From Hofstenia miamia (lineage: Eukaryota > Xenacoelomorpha > Acoela > Hofsteniidae), in the NCBI GenBank assembly GCA_900660155.1, contig CABFPE010000122.1, forward strand, positions 837,993-901,992: a DNA stretch of 64,000 nt. Direction: 5' to 3'. Position 1 is the stretch's first letter; each line of letters opens with the position of its first letter. The notes beneath the pieces were generated by a model. It ran no database searches and was not told where the DNA came from. It was given only the letters and a program-made list of their open reading frames with translations. The translations under genes and the position numbers were made by a program. Positions 34,662 to 47,836 of this stretch are shown piece after piece.

Positions 34662-35006
34662 GTAAATTATTTTGAAAGTTCTCAATATTGGTTTTGTTAC
34701 TGTGTTTTGTTCTAGTGCTAAATAGGGTATTAAAACGTGTAGCATCATTTGTCATCCCCATCATTATTTTTGCTACACACTGTTGGTTATTTGCAAACAA
34801 CTATTAACGACATGTGCGAATGTTGAATGTTTCTTAGTATTGTTTTAATCGTCAATAGAACTGGTTGTTTTGTCCTGTCACTCATAATTAATTCATACAC
34901 ACGTAAACAACGTCATAATCACTGAATCTGTCAAGAAAAGGGTTTTCAAGGAATGTAGGGGTGATTTAAATTAATAGAGGCGTGCTGTAGAAATGCAGGT
35001 AACAAC
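34662..35006. other. Non-coding stretch
   Basis: Nothing recognised. The last 8 bases (34999-35006, gtaacaac) are the target duplication of the next element. Confidence 0.35.
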
Positions 35007-35249
35007 CAGTGGCGTACGCAGGGGGGACATGGTGGAATGTCCCCCCCCCCCGTCAGGTTTCCAAATTTGATTTTGACAGGATAAATCAAAAAAATTTTCG
35101 TAAAAAATTGAAAAATTTAAAATCTAGGATGGCGAAATGCATTTTTTAGGGTCTATTTTCTCAATATTTCAAAAATTTTCTCGGGGCTTCGCCCCGCATT
35201 GGGTAATGATGATGGTGTCCCCCCGTCAGAAAATCCTGCGTACGCCCTG
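35007..35249. mobile_element. hAT-type MITE, copy 1 (243 bp, perfect TSD)
   Basis: The ends are CAGTGGCGTACGCAGG and CCTGCGTACGCCCTG. The 8-bp duplication gtaacaac is exact on both sides (34999-35006, 35250-35257). Inside, ggggggacat pairs with atgtcccccc, and cggggcttcgccccg is a second hairpin. About 85-90% alike to 47837-48084. The perfect duplication suggests a younger insertion than the other MITEs here. Confidence 0.85.
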
Positions 35250-35257
35250 GTAACAAC

Positions 35258-37970
35258 GATATTGAGAAGTTTGACAACCGCTACGGCGCTCAATCGATTC
35301 TTGGGCACATTGACTAAACTTTTAATAAGGACATCCTCAATAACGTGTGGTTAATACGATACCACTAATATGGTTGCCATGCATGCTGCCAAATAATTCT
35401 GTCGAGCGAAGGAGTACGGAAATTGATTTTGAAAATTATCCTAATACACGACTTCATAAATTTTAACGATTGTGCTAAATGAGTCTGTATTTTTATGTCG
35501 TTTCGAAATCATTCTGTATGGCAAAACAACACGCATTGTAGTGTTGCTTTGCTTCTAAGGGAATACTAAATAGATGTTGGGGCAATTTGCGTTTCATCTC
35601 AACAAAGTATATGAGAAATATTTCATGTACTGAATTGTGTAAGATTATAGTTATGAATCATTAAGATCAAAATATGGAATGCCAGTGGCAATAGTAGAAA
35701 TAGGGTTATAATAGTTATTTTTCTTTTACCTTCGCCATCTCTTTACATGTTTAAAAACGTATTTATTTCAATGTAAGTTAAATATAGGAGACCTGAAATT
35801 CATGAATATTAATGATAATTAATTATCACGATTTGGTTGTTATTGCAGATATCCGCAATTAGACATTTGCAAAGATAGTTCACAAAAGCAAAAAGTTATC
35901 AGTTCATTATTTAAAAAACTTTTAATAAATCTTTTATTTACAACTTGTGTAAAGCTACAAACTATTTCACATAGAGATAAACATGGGCTGAAAATTTAGG
36001 TCAAAGCCGATTTATCGGATTGCGAGATCAAAGTTTAGGTATGTTTGAAACATAATAAAATCTACACATTGAATTTTAAAAAACTAAATTCGAGCTAGAA
36101 GAGCATATGATAATACTATTTAATTTCAATTGTAAGTATTCTTCTCTTTTAACACATTGCTTCCCCGCCTATCCCATGTCCATCTCTGCATCTAAATTTC
36201 GACATTTTAATAATATTGCAGAGTAATTTTTTTCGAAGTCCATCGTTTTCACGACAAAGAACTGAGCATATCTAAATAAATACAGTTTAAAAACATACAA
36301 AATTATATAAACATAAGTACAACCTGTTCACTACAACATGTGAATGTCATGGCTGACACCAGAAACCATATTACTGTTGTTGAAAATGTATTTTATTTCT
36401 TCATAATTATATGCAAAATTATCAGCAATGCAAGATATGAATTGTTTGAGGCAATCGTTATCTCTTATGTGCTCAAGAGCCTACAATTACATTTTTATTT
36501 CTTAGTATTAACTGCATATTCAATTGAGTCAGACTACAAAATTATATAAAATTTCACGTGACTTCCAAATATCTTTTAATGACCGTCAACAATTTTCATT
36601 TATTGTTTGATGCAAAGGTAAAAATTGTGCTGAAATTCAAATTTTCTATTTTTTACCATATTATTTTGCAGAATTCAAGGGATACATGTTTCATAACTAC
36701 GTGAATTACAAAATTTTGGTCTTTAATCATCTTGCATAAGTTAGCCCGGATGCCTAGTAAAAGTTTCGGGTGATTTTCAGTGACAAACTGAAAAATTTTA
36801 ATTATATTTGACATTTAAGGGTTCTTGTTGGTGTATGCAATTCAATTTTAGTTGCTGTGTTTCTCTGGAGTTTGTAATGTAAGTACTTTAACATCTAATT
36901 TGAAATGATACGTTCTGAAAAATGCTTACAATTCTTAAAAATATAATAGACATTCGAGCAAACAGTTTTTCTATAACACTTAAGAAATTCCTATTAGTTG
37001 TTGTTAAAAGCTTAGAATGAAAGCGTCATTCATTTTATAGAGCTTAGTGGAATATAAAAATCTAACCAATAAAATCATTGTAGAGTTGCCTTATATACTA
37101 AAATATTTGTATTAGCAATTACATTAATTTAAGGTTTATCACTTGTAATATTTTTATATATTTGATTACGTGTAAAATTATTCAAAAAGAACAGGCATTT
37201 CTCAATTTAATATTATAGCTATCAGTACAGGATTTCAAATTTAGAACGTTCAAGTCTACAAAATACGCATATCTATTAAATGTCTAATAATTTAGTGCAT
37301 TCTTACGCGAATGTTTTTTAGTAGTAAAATGACAAAAATAAATTTATAGCGTTGATACATGCCAAGAAATTCGATTCAATTTAATTTCGCTTCCACTCTT
37401 CTAAACTGAAGTAATGCGAATTCATTTAAGATCATTTTGAAAATAAAAGTTGTTCATGAGAATCATTAAGGGTTCTGCATCAATGCAAAGAATGCAAAGC
37501 AACTTATTTTAAAGTATAATTCTTAGCCAACTTAATGTCACAGTAGAATGACATATTCTTGATACAAAGGCGTTGAAATTGGCAGAAATATGTTTCTATT
37601 GAAATTTATAATTTGAAAATTTATGTTTGAAAAGATATTTAGCTCTCTCTCGGCGGAGGCGCTTCCTGCGCATTTATGACTGCAGAGCAACAGAACATCG
37701 ATATTTTTTGTTTTCTTAATATTCAGTCATATGTAAGCCATATTCTTTCCCAATTTCGCTGCTTGGTGATGAATAGGATTGATTTTATAAGAGGAGTGGT
37801 CTGGGTTTTAAAGTGAAAAGAGCCTGTCGAGTTAGGGCTAAGCTCTTCAATAGAACCACAAGTTTTCATAATAATTTGATGCAGAAACGCCTTAGCAAAT
37901 GTTTGTTACGTAACAATTTACTAAATGTATTAACATAGTGAATTTCTTTAGCAAAATAACAGAAACCAAG
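35258..37970. other. AT-rich non-coding stretch
   Basis: No gene that I can support. The ORF at 36340-36549 is hydrophobic but otherwise featureless and lacks splice context. Confidence 0.35.
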
Positions 37971-38394
37971 AGCGTAGCCAAGGGGGGTCGTCTCCTTTCT
38001 CCTCCACAATCTGCAAGTAGGACTGATATGGGTTCCAATGTTATTGGCATGGCCGGGTGCAGATAAAAATAAAACTTGTAAAACACAGGCATAGTACAAA
38101 AAGACCATTTCAAGAAATTAATCACTTCTTTTGGAAACTTTATTAGCAAGTTTGTTCTTAAATGATTAAAGACCTTCTGAAGCGTTTTATAGTTGTTATA
38201 TTGGAATATAATTTTGTTTCTGAACATTCCCAATATGTTTCCAAGATATAGCAATCACTTAGTGTTTTAAGCGGAGTATATTTAAGGAAAATCCTGCTCC
38301 CTCAGCAGTCCTAATTTGCAGATAAGTTTAAATCAAGAAGTTGGTGACTCAAATAATAATGTAACCCTTGCAGCTTCATTAAGTCCCAAGTTGT

Positions 38395-38575
38395 TCTGGC
38401 TGTCATCACCAAAAGCCTCGTGGATCTTGTTGTGACTACTTTGCCCACTCGAAGTTTAGGTGAAATTGAGCGTGTTTTCAGCGCATGCGTTTTATTGAAG
38501 AATTGCGTAATAAAATTCCCTCTGATATGTTAAAGAGTCTGACATTTTATGATGAGCTACGTTAAAGAATGCGTA
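38395..38575 (+). pseudogene. hAT transposase C-terminal (dimerisation) relic
   Basis: Two frames joined by a frameshift near 38485 read LPTRSLGEIERVFSA and then MRFIEELRNKIPSDMLKSL. This is the pattern of the hAT dimerisation domain (ERxFS, then K.LRN.M...L). A hAT-like end (agcgtagccaagggggg) lies 420 bp upstream at about 37970. No other part of a transposase is visible. Confidence 0.45.
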
Positions 38576-41500
38576 AAATATTTGTGTTTGTTATCTGACT
38601 TAATTGCAATTCATTTTTTAAAAAACATGTTTCACGGTTTTTCAAAAGTAACTGTTTTTCCCTGTTCTTGTTGAATAACATGTTTGAGTGTTTTGCTAAT
38701 TATTAAGTAAAAATCATAAAATGTCTGATTTAGCTTGAATTTTTAGAATTTGCTTTATATCAAACGGTCAAGTTTATATATTGAAGATTAAATAATAGTT
38801 TTTAGAAACTCGAATTTTTCGAATGATGCTACATTAATAACTATGGCACAGTTATTCAGAAGAACAGAATTTTATTTTTTTACAAATTTCAAGAAATAGG
38901 GCAGTTTTGAAATTATTAATTTGTAAGGCTAGCTCACTGTATTACTTAGCCATATGAACTCGGTCGCACGACTATAAGTACTTTAAGAGTGCTTTGTAAA
39001 ATAAAGGCTTGCGTAAATTGTTATCTATGTATTTTATAATTTTGATTAAAGTAAAGCAATAAAAAATTATTAAAACTACTTTCCCACCGATTTATAATCT
39101 CAAAAGGCATTAGTAAAAGCATTGTTTGTAATTATTTTTTAAAAGACTACAACATTACTAATCGTTGTTCCTTTCATCTGATATGCAAGTTTTCTTGTTA
39201 CAAAGAGATCGAATATTAATTTTGTACAGAATTTTAATAAATTTGTAGCTTTATTTAGAAAGTAAAGTTCTTTAACAAAAATGGAAAAAATAAAAAGTAA
39301 CATAGAGAAAAACGCTCTATTGTAACTTAATTGGTGTTGCTCCAACCAAACAAAACAACTTGAAATTGATGCAATAGTCGATTTGTAACTGATAATTAAG
39401 TAAGCTGTTCTTTATTAAAATACTTTAAAATCAAAACTTAACTGAACCTCCAGGTTTGCGGTTGTGTGTGTATTATCACACAACACAGTCATAAATTACA
39501 CCACGCTTATAGTTTGGGTAATCTAGTAATATTAAAAAACATGTTTATAAGTATAAAGGAAAAAATACCTTTATTTTTTCTATATATAAGGGAGTGTACA
39601 TGTTTTGTATTCTTAGCATAGCAATTAAAAAGGGGGTTTAAGAACCAACATTTTACCATTTTTACAGCAACTCTTTATGGATGGCAAATAAGTTTGGTAT
39701 AAATAATTCGAATATATGACGTAATTTGCTATCACAGTTTGGTATAGAAAAAACCAAAATCTACAAAAAATATGTCTGAGCAATGGACATGACCCAAAGA
39801 ACTAGACCCAACCCTGTCCCTGTCCGCATCCAAAATTGCACATTTGACACCCATTTTTATGCTTTACGGCCAAAGGCATTTTAATTTTTCGGTTTGCTAG
39901 GTTAATGTTGAGAATGTTAAATTTTCATAAAAACTACTCAAAATATAATTGAAAAACCTAAATTTATGAAATCTTAGATTAAAATAAGAAATGAAGTGTA
40001 TAAAATATCCAAATTAAAAATGTAAAATGCTTATAATTCTATAGCATTCATAGGATTTGGTAGTTTTTTGCAGGCACTCCCGGATTGTAGTTTTTTTAAA
40101 GTTCAGCCCATTTTTTCAGCTCAACCCCTGCCTGGTCGTCAATGCTCATGTCTGCCCATTCCTCTTCATCAAGCCAACAAGATTTAAATTTTTTTTACAA
40201 TTCAAAAAAATACTAAAAATACTATGCAATACGCGCAGTAACAAAGGGCAGAAACTCAAATGTTTACTAAAACTCAGATGAAAAAGGTCTGAATTTTCAT
40301 ACTCCATCCATGCCTATTACAGCTAGGCTCAAAGCATGACAAAGAATGAGACCTTCTCACCCCACGCCTGTTAAGAACAGAACTCAATATGGGAACTACA
40401 TTTTACACAAAAAGATAAAGTTCATTAAAATATATAATAGCCAAAAATATTTATATTAGTTGTGATCAAATTTAGACTATTTCTAAAATCTTAAGTTAAT
40501 GAAAATATTGGTATAACAAATTTCTTCAAAGTAGTTTGAACCTGCAATTTTTCAAATATATTCTAAAGTCAGAATGATAGCTCATCTAATGGGATTTTGG
40601 TTCTTATGTTTACATAGCATAATAATACCGCAGCAACTAGCTTGTTAGTGCATTTGAATTGTAAACAATTTCTTGTTTGGGTTTTTTGGATAAATGCAAA
40701 ATTGTACGTTTTGTTATACTGAATCTCTGTGCCATACATAGCATCTTGTGCTGTGTATACAACAAATTTAAAATTATACATAACACAAAATGGTAAGACT
40801 GAAGACCTCTGTACTTCTAGAAATACATTTGTTTAACAAAGTTGAAAATTTTAAGTACCACCGACTTATATTAGCGGTTAGAATTTTATGGATTAGTAAA
40901 TTTTTGAAGTGTTGTAGACCGTGTCGCGATGTCAGCCATAAACAACTTTGATAACAAACTGATATATTCACTGGATTCAAGGTTTGATATTGTTAAAGAC
41001 TTGCTAAGTAAAAGTTTACTGTTATATTTCTTAGAAAAAACGGCGCAATGTGGTCCTCCATTATTAGGAAATAACCTCATGAAGTTATATAACCCTAACT
41101 CTGCTTTAAATTATAACAGAATTTTATTTTTTTTCAGACTTTCACATGTTATCTAAATGCATTATCATGCTACGAATAAGTTAAGTTAGTGTAGATTGTC
41201 ATACCATTATTATAACTGGGACGGGAAGTAATTTTTCAAGGCCTCTTGGATCTCTTCTCACTAGTTGAACATTTATGCTGCCAGCAATGCGCTCTAAGTT
41301 TGCTGCAATTCCCTCAACCTTGTCCTAAAATATGTTGCAAATTACTTAAATTTTTTCACATCATTTATATAACATTCAATAGCACTTTGGAATTTTATGG
41401 TGAACAAAAGAAAACATATTGTAGCATCGCTAGGGTGCAGGGAAGTGCGCGACTAACTATTTCTCTATTTACAACTGAGTTGGTCTATTATATACAGTAA

Positions 41501-42279
41501 ATATTAACAATATGTACAAATAACTAGAAAACTAGTAAACACGAAAACAGTGAACTAGCTGATACCAGTAACAGTACCTGATGCCACAATTTTTTTAAAA
41601 AATTCTCATTAAATATGTTAGTCAAATAAATACTTAAACACTATAGAACAATTTTGCTCAACAATTCATCAACTAGTAGTAAAAACTCTTTGCTGAATAA
41701 TAATCCGTTGTAAGATTAAAATTCTAATAATTCAAAATGCGATTAAGCCGAGCAGAAATTTGAAGGGAGTGAAGTCTCAATAAAATATTAATGCTCACGA
41801 TTTGCTGCGAACAAAACTCAAAGAAGGTTCTTAGTCCGTTCTAAAACTGGAGCAAATATACACGTCAAAAAAGGCAGTCCTTGTCTAATAAAGTATCCCT
41901 ATTGGCTATAACCAAAAAAATAATAATTATGCATTGCACAATATATTGATTAAAATTGACATATTTTAGCTGTGTCACGCTGAAATGGAATTCTTAAGTT
42001 CAGCTTGCAGATTTTACGTCTACATTGATTATAATAATAAAATACTTGCTACTGAGATACACAGAGAATTGTTCATTGCTTGGCCTACTGAGGCTCCTTC
42101 TTTGACCACAGATTATGGCTGGATTAGCAAATGCAAACAGAAAAATTTGTCAGCATAAGAGGGCTACAGTTTTGGCCGCCCTTCATCATCCAATTGCGAT
42201 AAAAATGTCAACAACCTACCAGCACTGATTGAAGAAATCAGTAGATCATCACTAAGACATTGGGCTGATCCTATGGGCT
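38576..42279. other. AT-rich non-coding stretch
   Basis: No gene supported. The ORF at 40929-41156 begins with an ATG in a good context (gcgATGTCAG) but has no usable donor or known relatives that I can name. Confidence 0.35.
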
Positions 42280-42800
42280 TGGGGAAGGACACTGGAAGAA
42301 CGATGCTGTCAAATTTCAATATGAGGAAAATTTGCTCAGTATGGGTGTCGCATTCTTAACATCATATCACCAACAACAACGGATGCAATTTTATCAGGAA
42401 GATATGCGCCTGTTTAATGAATTAGTGGTAAATGAGTGATACACACAATATGTCATTACTGACGAAACATGGGTGCCATTTACCCCAGTTCCTTGGCGAC
42501 GTTACTTGAAAAAGTGAACCTCCAGAAATGATGAAAGACCAAGAGCAATAAAAGCGATACCTAAAGGCCACTGCACCATGTTGACATTGGCGTATACAGA
42601 CACAGACAGGGAACGGTAACTGGCGAAATAATTGACAGTGACAGATATCAAACTTTTGTGCGATACACCATCGGCCAATTTCGTTGTGAACGCATGATCA
42701 AGTGCAGCAGCGTGAAATCACTTGAAGACAGGATCCACCTGTCTCTCACCGCACATCATCTTCTCAAAGCAGCAATCGTATTCACGAGGTTTAAACTGTT
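42280..42800 (+). pseudogene. Mariner transposase relic
   Basis: Across several frames the order is that of mariner: RKICSVWVSH followed by an LTSYHQQQRMQFYQE segment; ITDETWVPFTPVPW with the first catalytic Asp (about 42455-42500); a GTVTGEIIDSDRYQTFV segment (about 42610-42660); and QDPPVSHRTSSSQS, where the second motif (D-N-A-x-x-H) has decayed. Frameshifts and stops prevent expression. No TIRs or TA borders were identified. It is unrelated in sequence to the mini-mariner at 3941-4550. Confidence 0.6.
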
Positions 42801-43048
42801 GTGACTGCTGGCTCAACAAGAGATGCTAAAACTTAAAATGAAAGCAGAAACATTTGATGTAATTTAAGTTCTCCTCTCTGCTGCGTATACTTATTATAAT
42901 AGATAACTAAAGTGAAGCTATTAGAAAAGGCTCATAGTTATTCCGACAAAGGCTCAATCGCTCCGACAATATTGTAAATTTTTGCAAACACTGTGCATTA
43001 GAATTCAAAAGCTTATAGTGTATAATCCAAAGTATATTTTTCAACGCA

Positions 43049-43699
43049 TTGTCCATGTCCGACAAACCGAAGAATGTCAATGAACTGTGTGCCTGTTCAA
43101 AGGCTAAGCTAAACTCTTTTAAAAAGGAGGACATAATTGAAATTATTCTGGCTGGCCCACCAATTGGTAGTGATTTGATCATACAGCGTATCGATAAACT
43201 TTCGAATGATTTGGATGCGAAGTTTAATAGTTTTAGAAATGAAATAACAATTTAAATGCAGCAAAAGGATGCTGAAATGCGTAACGAAATTGATACCCTA
43301 CGAGCAGTGATGAATAATCAGCAGCGCTTCCTGGAGCAAGTAGGCAGTAGGCTCCGGAACATGAATCTGGTTATGATGGGTGTTGCTGAAACTGAACAGA
43401 TTGAAGGTGCTGATTCTGATATTGATAAAGCCAAAAAAATCTTCGAATCTACTGAGATAGAGGTCGGAGATTTCACCGTGAAGCGCCTTGGAGCTGCCAC
43501 TGATGGCCGTAACCGATCAATGCTGATAACGGTAGAAAGTGATGATCTGAGAGTTGAAATTGTAAAGAATGGTTCGAAATTAGTTTCTTCTACTATAGCT
43601 GCTATTAAAACCGTCGTATTAAACGCGATAGTCACCCAGCTATCCGATTCCGAAAGGACGGAGCGCAGTAAGCCTGAAAATAGAGGCTCGTACGTGTAA
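43049..43699 (+). pseudogene. LINE ORF1-like gene with an in-frame stop
   Basis: Two ORFs in the same frame (43049-43255 and 43256-43699) are parted only by a TAA at 43253-43255, so they were one ~216-codon frame. The first half is a heptad-rich coiled coil (IIQRIDKLSNDLDAKFNSF, then EMRNEIDTLRAVMN). The second holds an RRM-like NMNLVMMGVAET and VKRLGAATDGRNRSMLITV, as in ORF1 proteins of several LINE clades that bind their own RNA. The single stop suggests a fairly young relic. The RT remnant at 44977-47240 lies downstream on the same strand, but the 1.3 kb between shows no endonuclease, so one element is not proven. Confidence 0.6.
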
Positions 43700-44976
43700 G
43701 CAAGGCAAGCAGTGCTTGCCCAATAACTTTTTAATAACAGAATTTCATTCTTAATTGCATGAATATATATCTAAACAAATGTACAAGTTTGCGTTAGAAA
43801 AACAACATTCAAGAATCAAGTATAATAATATGAATGAAATAGGACATAATTTATTATGACATTTGCTTTAAAAATTTGGCAATTGTTGGTGAGTGTGAAC
43901 CCATAAAATGATGAAAATTGGTGCAAAATTACAGCACCCTAGGTATTTGAGTACACAAATTATTTTATGATGAAAATTCCAATTTCTTAAAATTCATTAA
44001 AATTATTCCTTCTAATAAAGACTCAGATAATCATGATTTTTAAATCAAATTGTGTATCAGCCAATCCCAAGCATTTCCTTCCATAGTTAGACTACTCAAG
44101 CCCACTTAAGCATTGCTTGCTCTATGCAAAGTCAGAGCGTATGACACTTACAATGACACTGACAGAGCATAATTTCAAAATGTAATTGAAAGAAGAGGCA
44201 CTTGTCTATGTGTTGTTTTTCAGGTTTTTAAAAAAAAATTCCTTGACAATTTAATCTAGAACAACCTGGTGTCCCCTTACATATTTTCAAAGAATTTTCT
44301 TCAAGACTATTTGGATATTGTTAGCCTTGGACCCATCTATTGATGAATGTGATTGAATTTATGCTAAGACTGAAGTACTTGAAAAAATTTACAACTTCTT
44401 GTTGATAATTTCAATTTTTTAAAAAAGATTTAAATGCACTTCATATCAAACATTGTGATAATTCTAAGGAACAATAAACTTTAGCTTTATCTCTTTCTTA
44501 TATGTAGCTGAGTCAAATGTATTGATGACAAAAATATTGGGATAGAAGAGATTGAGCAAATGCATACCTTAATGGGACTGTGACCAAGATAAGATAACAT
44601 GAAAATCAGGTACATTGCATCAATGAGGATTTCTAAAACTAAAATGATGTTAGGACAAATTGGAAAATGAGATCAATGAGTTTATATATGAGCAATAACA
44701 AAATGAGCTAGAATACATAAATGATATTGAATTTGAGATAAATGAAGGCAGCATAAAAGAAGCAAGGAAATATCTAGCATAGAGAAAGTATAATTGAATG
44801 ATGGTTCTATTAGTGAGAAGGTTGAGGACATAATTAATACATGTACAAACTATTATAATAACATTTCTAAAAAAGTGCCATCTGTAAATGTGAATATCAC
44901 CCTAAGATATTGTAATATTGTTACAATTTGGTGTAATACTATTAATTTCTGATTTATACGTTGCGGTTGATCCTAG
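43700..44976. other. Non-coding stretch with dispersed repeat copy C
   Basis: Copy C of the 28376 repeat lies at about 44236-44470. Otherwise no endonuclease domain or other gene is visible. Confidence 0.4.
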
Positions 44977-45332
44977 TAACATGATCAAAAGCTTCCTTGA
45001 TATTCTTGAATCCTATTTAGATGAATATTGTCCTGAAAAAAAATCCTTGTTACTAATCATTCTCGCAACAACATAAAGAATGACAAGCCTTGGATTTCCG
45101 ATTTCTGCAAACAATTAATAACAAAAAAAAATGACGCTTTTAAATTTTTTTCTAACGCCCGTACTCCTGAAAGTTATGCATTATACAAAAAAGCTAGAAA
45201 TATTTCTAATATAGAAAATCGTAAAGCTTACAATGAGTATATTAAAAATGAATATAGAAAATTACCGAACCAAAAGAGTAAATGGAGATTGATTAACGAA
45301 ATCTCGAATTGTACCAAATCAAAATCTTCTCC

Positions 45333-46023
45333 NNNNNNNNNNNNNNNNNNNNNNNNNNNNNNNNNNNNNNNNNNNNNNNNNNNNNNNNNNNNNNNNNNNN
45401 NNNNNNNNNNNNNNNNNNNNNNNNNNNNNNNNNNNNNNNNNNNNNNNNNNNNNNNNNNNNNNNNNNNNNNNNNNNNNNNNNNNNNNNNNNNNNNNNNNNN
45501 NNNNNNNNNNNNNNNNNNNNNNNNNNNNNNNNNNNNNNNNNNNNNNNNNNNNNNNNNNNNNNNNNNNNNNNNNNNNNNNNNNNNNNNNNNNNNNNNNNNN
45601 NNNNNNNNNNNNNNNNNNNNNNNNNNNNNNNNNNNNNNNNNNNNNNNNNNNNNNNNNNNNNNNNNNNNNNNNNNNNNNNNNNNNNNNNNNNNNNNNNNNN
45701 NNNNNNNNNNNNNNNNNNNNNNNNNNNNNNNNNNNNNNNNNNNNNNNNNNNNNNNNNNNNNNNNNNNNNNNNNNNNNNNNNNNNNNNNNNNNNNNNNNNN
45801 NNNNNNNNNNNNNNNNNNNNNNNNNNNNNNNNNNNNNNNNNNNNNNNNNNNNNNNNNNNNNNNNNNNNNNNNNNNNNNNNNNNNNNNNNNNNNNNNNNNN
45901 NNNNNNNNNNNNNNNNNNNNNNNNNNNNNNNNNNNNNNNNNNNNNNNNNNNNNNNNNNNNNNNNNNNNNNNNNNNNNNNNNNNNNNNNNNNNNNNNNNNN
46001 NNNNNNNNNNNNNNNNNNNNNNN
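45333..46023. other. Assembly gap, 691 N
   Basis: Run of Ns inside the LINE. By comparison with other LINEs it should hold the first RT blocks. Confidence 0.99.
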
Positions 46024-46024
46024 A

Positions 46025-46720
46025 TGGCAATGGAGAGCACTATTAGACTCTAATAAATTTGTTGCTATTGCCTGTCTTGACCTCTCAAAAGCATTCGATT
46101 CTATTAATCATGATATATTAATAAGAAAATTAAAAAATATTGGTTTTTCTCTTAACAGTGCTCACCTTATATCTAATTACTTAAGTAATAGACTTCAGCG
46201 AGTTAAATTAAATGATACTTTTTCAAATTGGTTGTCTGTCAATAATGGTGTACCTCAAGGAACCATACTAGGTCCCCTGCTATTTAATATTTATGTGAAT
46301 GACATGAGGGAAATTACGGACTGTGAAATAACACAATACGCCGATGATACATCTATTTACTGTGGAAATAAATCCTTAGATAAAGCTGTAAAAGTTATTG
46401 AATCGAATTGTATAAAATTGAGCAACTATTTTAACATGCATAGATTGCGTATTAATACGAAAAAAACTGAATTTTGCATAATGCAACCTTTTAGAAAAAA
46501 AACGGACATCTCCGACTATTCAATTAATTTCAATAATTCATCTGTTATACCTGTTAATAAGTTTAAATATCTAGGAGTAATAATAGATTCAAATCTTAAT
46601 TTCACGTCGCAAATAAATACTATTATTAAAAAAATGGCTATAGGTATTAGAAAGATATCCCATGTTTCCCAACAGTTACCCCCAATTGCAGTAAATGTTT
46701 CATGCTTTTGTTATGAGTAA
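46025..46720 (+). pseudogene. LINE reverse transcriptase fragment
   Basis: The frame is open from the gap edge for 231 codons. It includes RT block A (LDLSKAFD), the VPQG block and YADD with both metal-binding Asp residues. The reading frame breaks after SHVSQQLPPIAV and continues in another frame at 46695-47018, so the copy is inactive although the catalytic core is intact. Confidence 0.85.
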
Positions 46721-47158
46721 TTTAAACTATGCTAATATTATTATTTATTTCTTCAAACTCATAAAGAAAATACCACCCTACAACGAGATATCATTCTCAT
46801 TTTCGACAGATTGTCTGAAGCAAAATAAACGAACAAAAAACTACTCACGTGTTAAATTTAATAAAAATATCATGAGTCAATCCTTTATTAATACTGCAAT
46901 TTATAACTGGAATATATTGCCAAAAGAAATGAAAATAATAGACAACCTTAAAAAATTCAAAAAAGAATTAAAATTATTATTTCTCAAACAAAGTTTATAT
47001 CAGGTAGATCATGGATAGGATTTAAATTTTATAATAACGATTATACAATAAATCGAAATTAGTAAGCTATCCGTAGTCAGTGTATTTTTTAGTCAGTGTT
47101 GTTTTATTTATTTCATTTTTGTTATTATTCATTTTTTGTACATAGTAGTTAATGACGC

Positions 47159-47206
47159 TATTCATTTGAAATATCAGTAAAATATTGTAAAAAATTCAAA
47201 TGAATA
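47159..47206 (+). other. LINE 3' stem-loop, copy 1
   Basis: TATTCATTTGAA (47159-47170) pairs perfectly with TTCAAATGAATA (47195-47206) across a 24-nt loop, just before the TTATC tail. The same 12-bp/24-nt hairpin, with three compensatory pair changes, is found in the second copy at 52556-52603. It is probably the structure that the LINE's own RT recognises. Confidence 0.75.
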
Positions 47207-47210
47207 TAGA

Positions 47211-47240
47211 TTATCTTATCTTATCTTATCTTATCTTATT
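47211..47240 (+). repeat. LINE (TTATC)n 3' tail
   Basis: About five TTATC units and a final TTATT follow the stem-loop. Short-repeat tails like this replace poly(A) in CR1/L2-type LINEs. Confidence 0.8.
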
Positions 47241-47828
47241 GTCTTCAATTATTTTTTAATATTTAAGCCCTTGGCTATTTGGCAACTTTTAGTTTTGTGC
47301 AGTGCCCATTACTTTCAGTTAACATTTCAGTTTGTTATATTTATAATCACCTAAATTGTAATTATGAAATTACGATAGCTGCTATTTGACCAATTGTAAT
47401 AAGCACAGTATTTGAATGGCAGGTAGGTTTTGTGGATTTATATAAATTGAATCAATGTACTTTAATGAGGATCATTCACATTTTTGAGCACAATTGTTGT
47501 TGAATTACTAATTGTTTATCAATCTGCTTGCATACAGTGCCATTGTTGTTTTTTTTAGTTAATAAATCCTCACAAATTACTAAGAAGGCTTTTAGTAAAA
47601 GTTTACTATTGTAGCATCTCCTTCCAGGCCATTCTTGTATTAGAAAATCTATGAATTTGATATTTCACACTATTGGCGGGAAGAGATCTAACTGTTTTTA
47701 TTTGTAATGAACAACAAATACTTTATCTTTCTGTTAATCATTTTTAACCTCCAATCTAACTATTACTATTTAGGTAACTTCGGGTTATTCATTTCGTAAA
47801 CCAATTCTTCACAGTGGGTATCGGCCTG
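47241..47828. other. Non-coding stretch
   Basis: Nothing recognised between the LINE tail and the MITE. Confidence 0.35.
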
Positions 47829-47836
47829 ACGCTGAT

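Larger units (their letters stand above)
44977..47240 (+). mobile_element. LINE (non-LTR retrotransposon), RT region with 3' end
   Basis: The copy begins in the linker after the endonuclease (FLDILESYLDEYCPEK, then KPWISDFCKQL), runs into an assembly gap, and resumes at 46025 in the reverse transcriptase. Visible RT blocks are CLDLSKAFDSINHDIL, NGVPQGTILGPLLF and the catalytic QYADDTSIY (YADD at 46337-46348), then FKYLGVIID. A stop at 46720 and frameshifts near 45055 and 47000 break the frame. The original C-terminus, ISGRSWIGFKFYNNDYT, is out of frame. A 3' stem-loop and a (TTATC)n tail close it at 47240. CR1/L2-like ends are suggested by the short-repeat tail, but the clade is not settled. 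Confidence 0.85.

Noticed and set aside
37971..38060. Lone hAT-like end agcgtagccaagggggg (also 16618 and 25188)
   Set aside because: No matching right end or target duplication could be found for any of the three, so no element borders are claimed.
40929..41156. 75-aa ORF with good ATG context
   Set aside because: No signal, domain or donor. It overlaps an equally open minus-strand ORF and may be chance.
45228..46053. Long open frames across 45333-46023
   Set aside because: Also N-filled. Only the flanking LINE codons are real.
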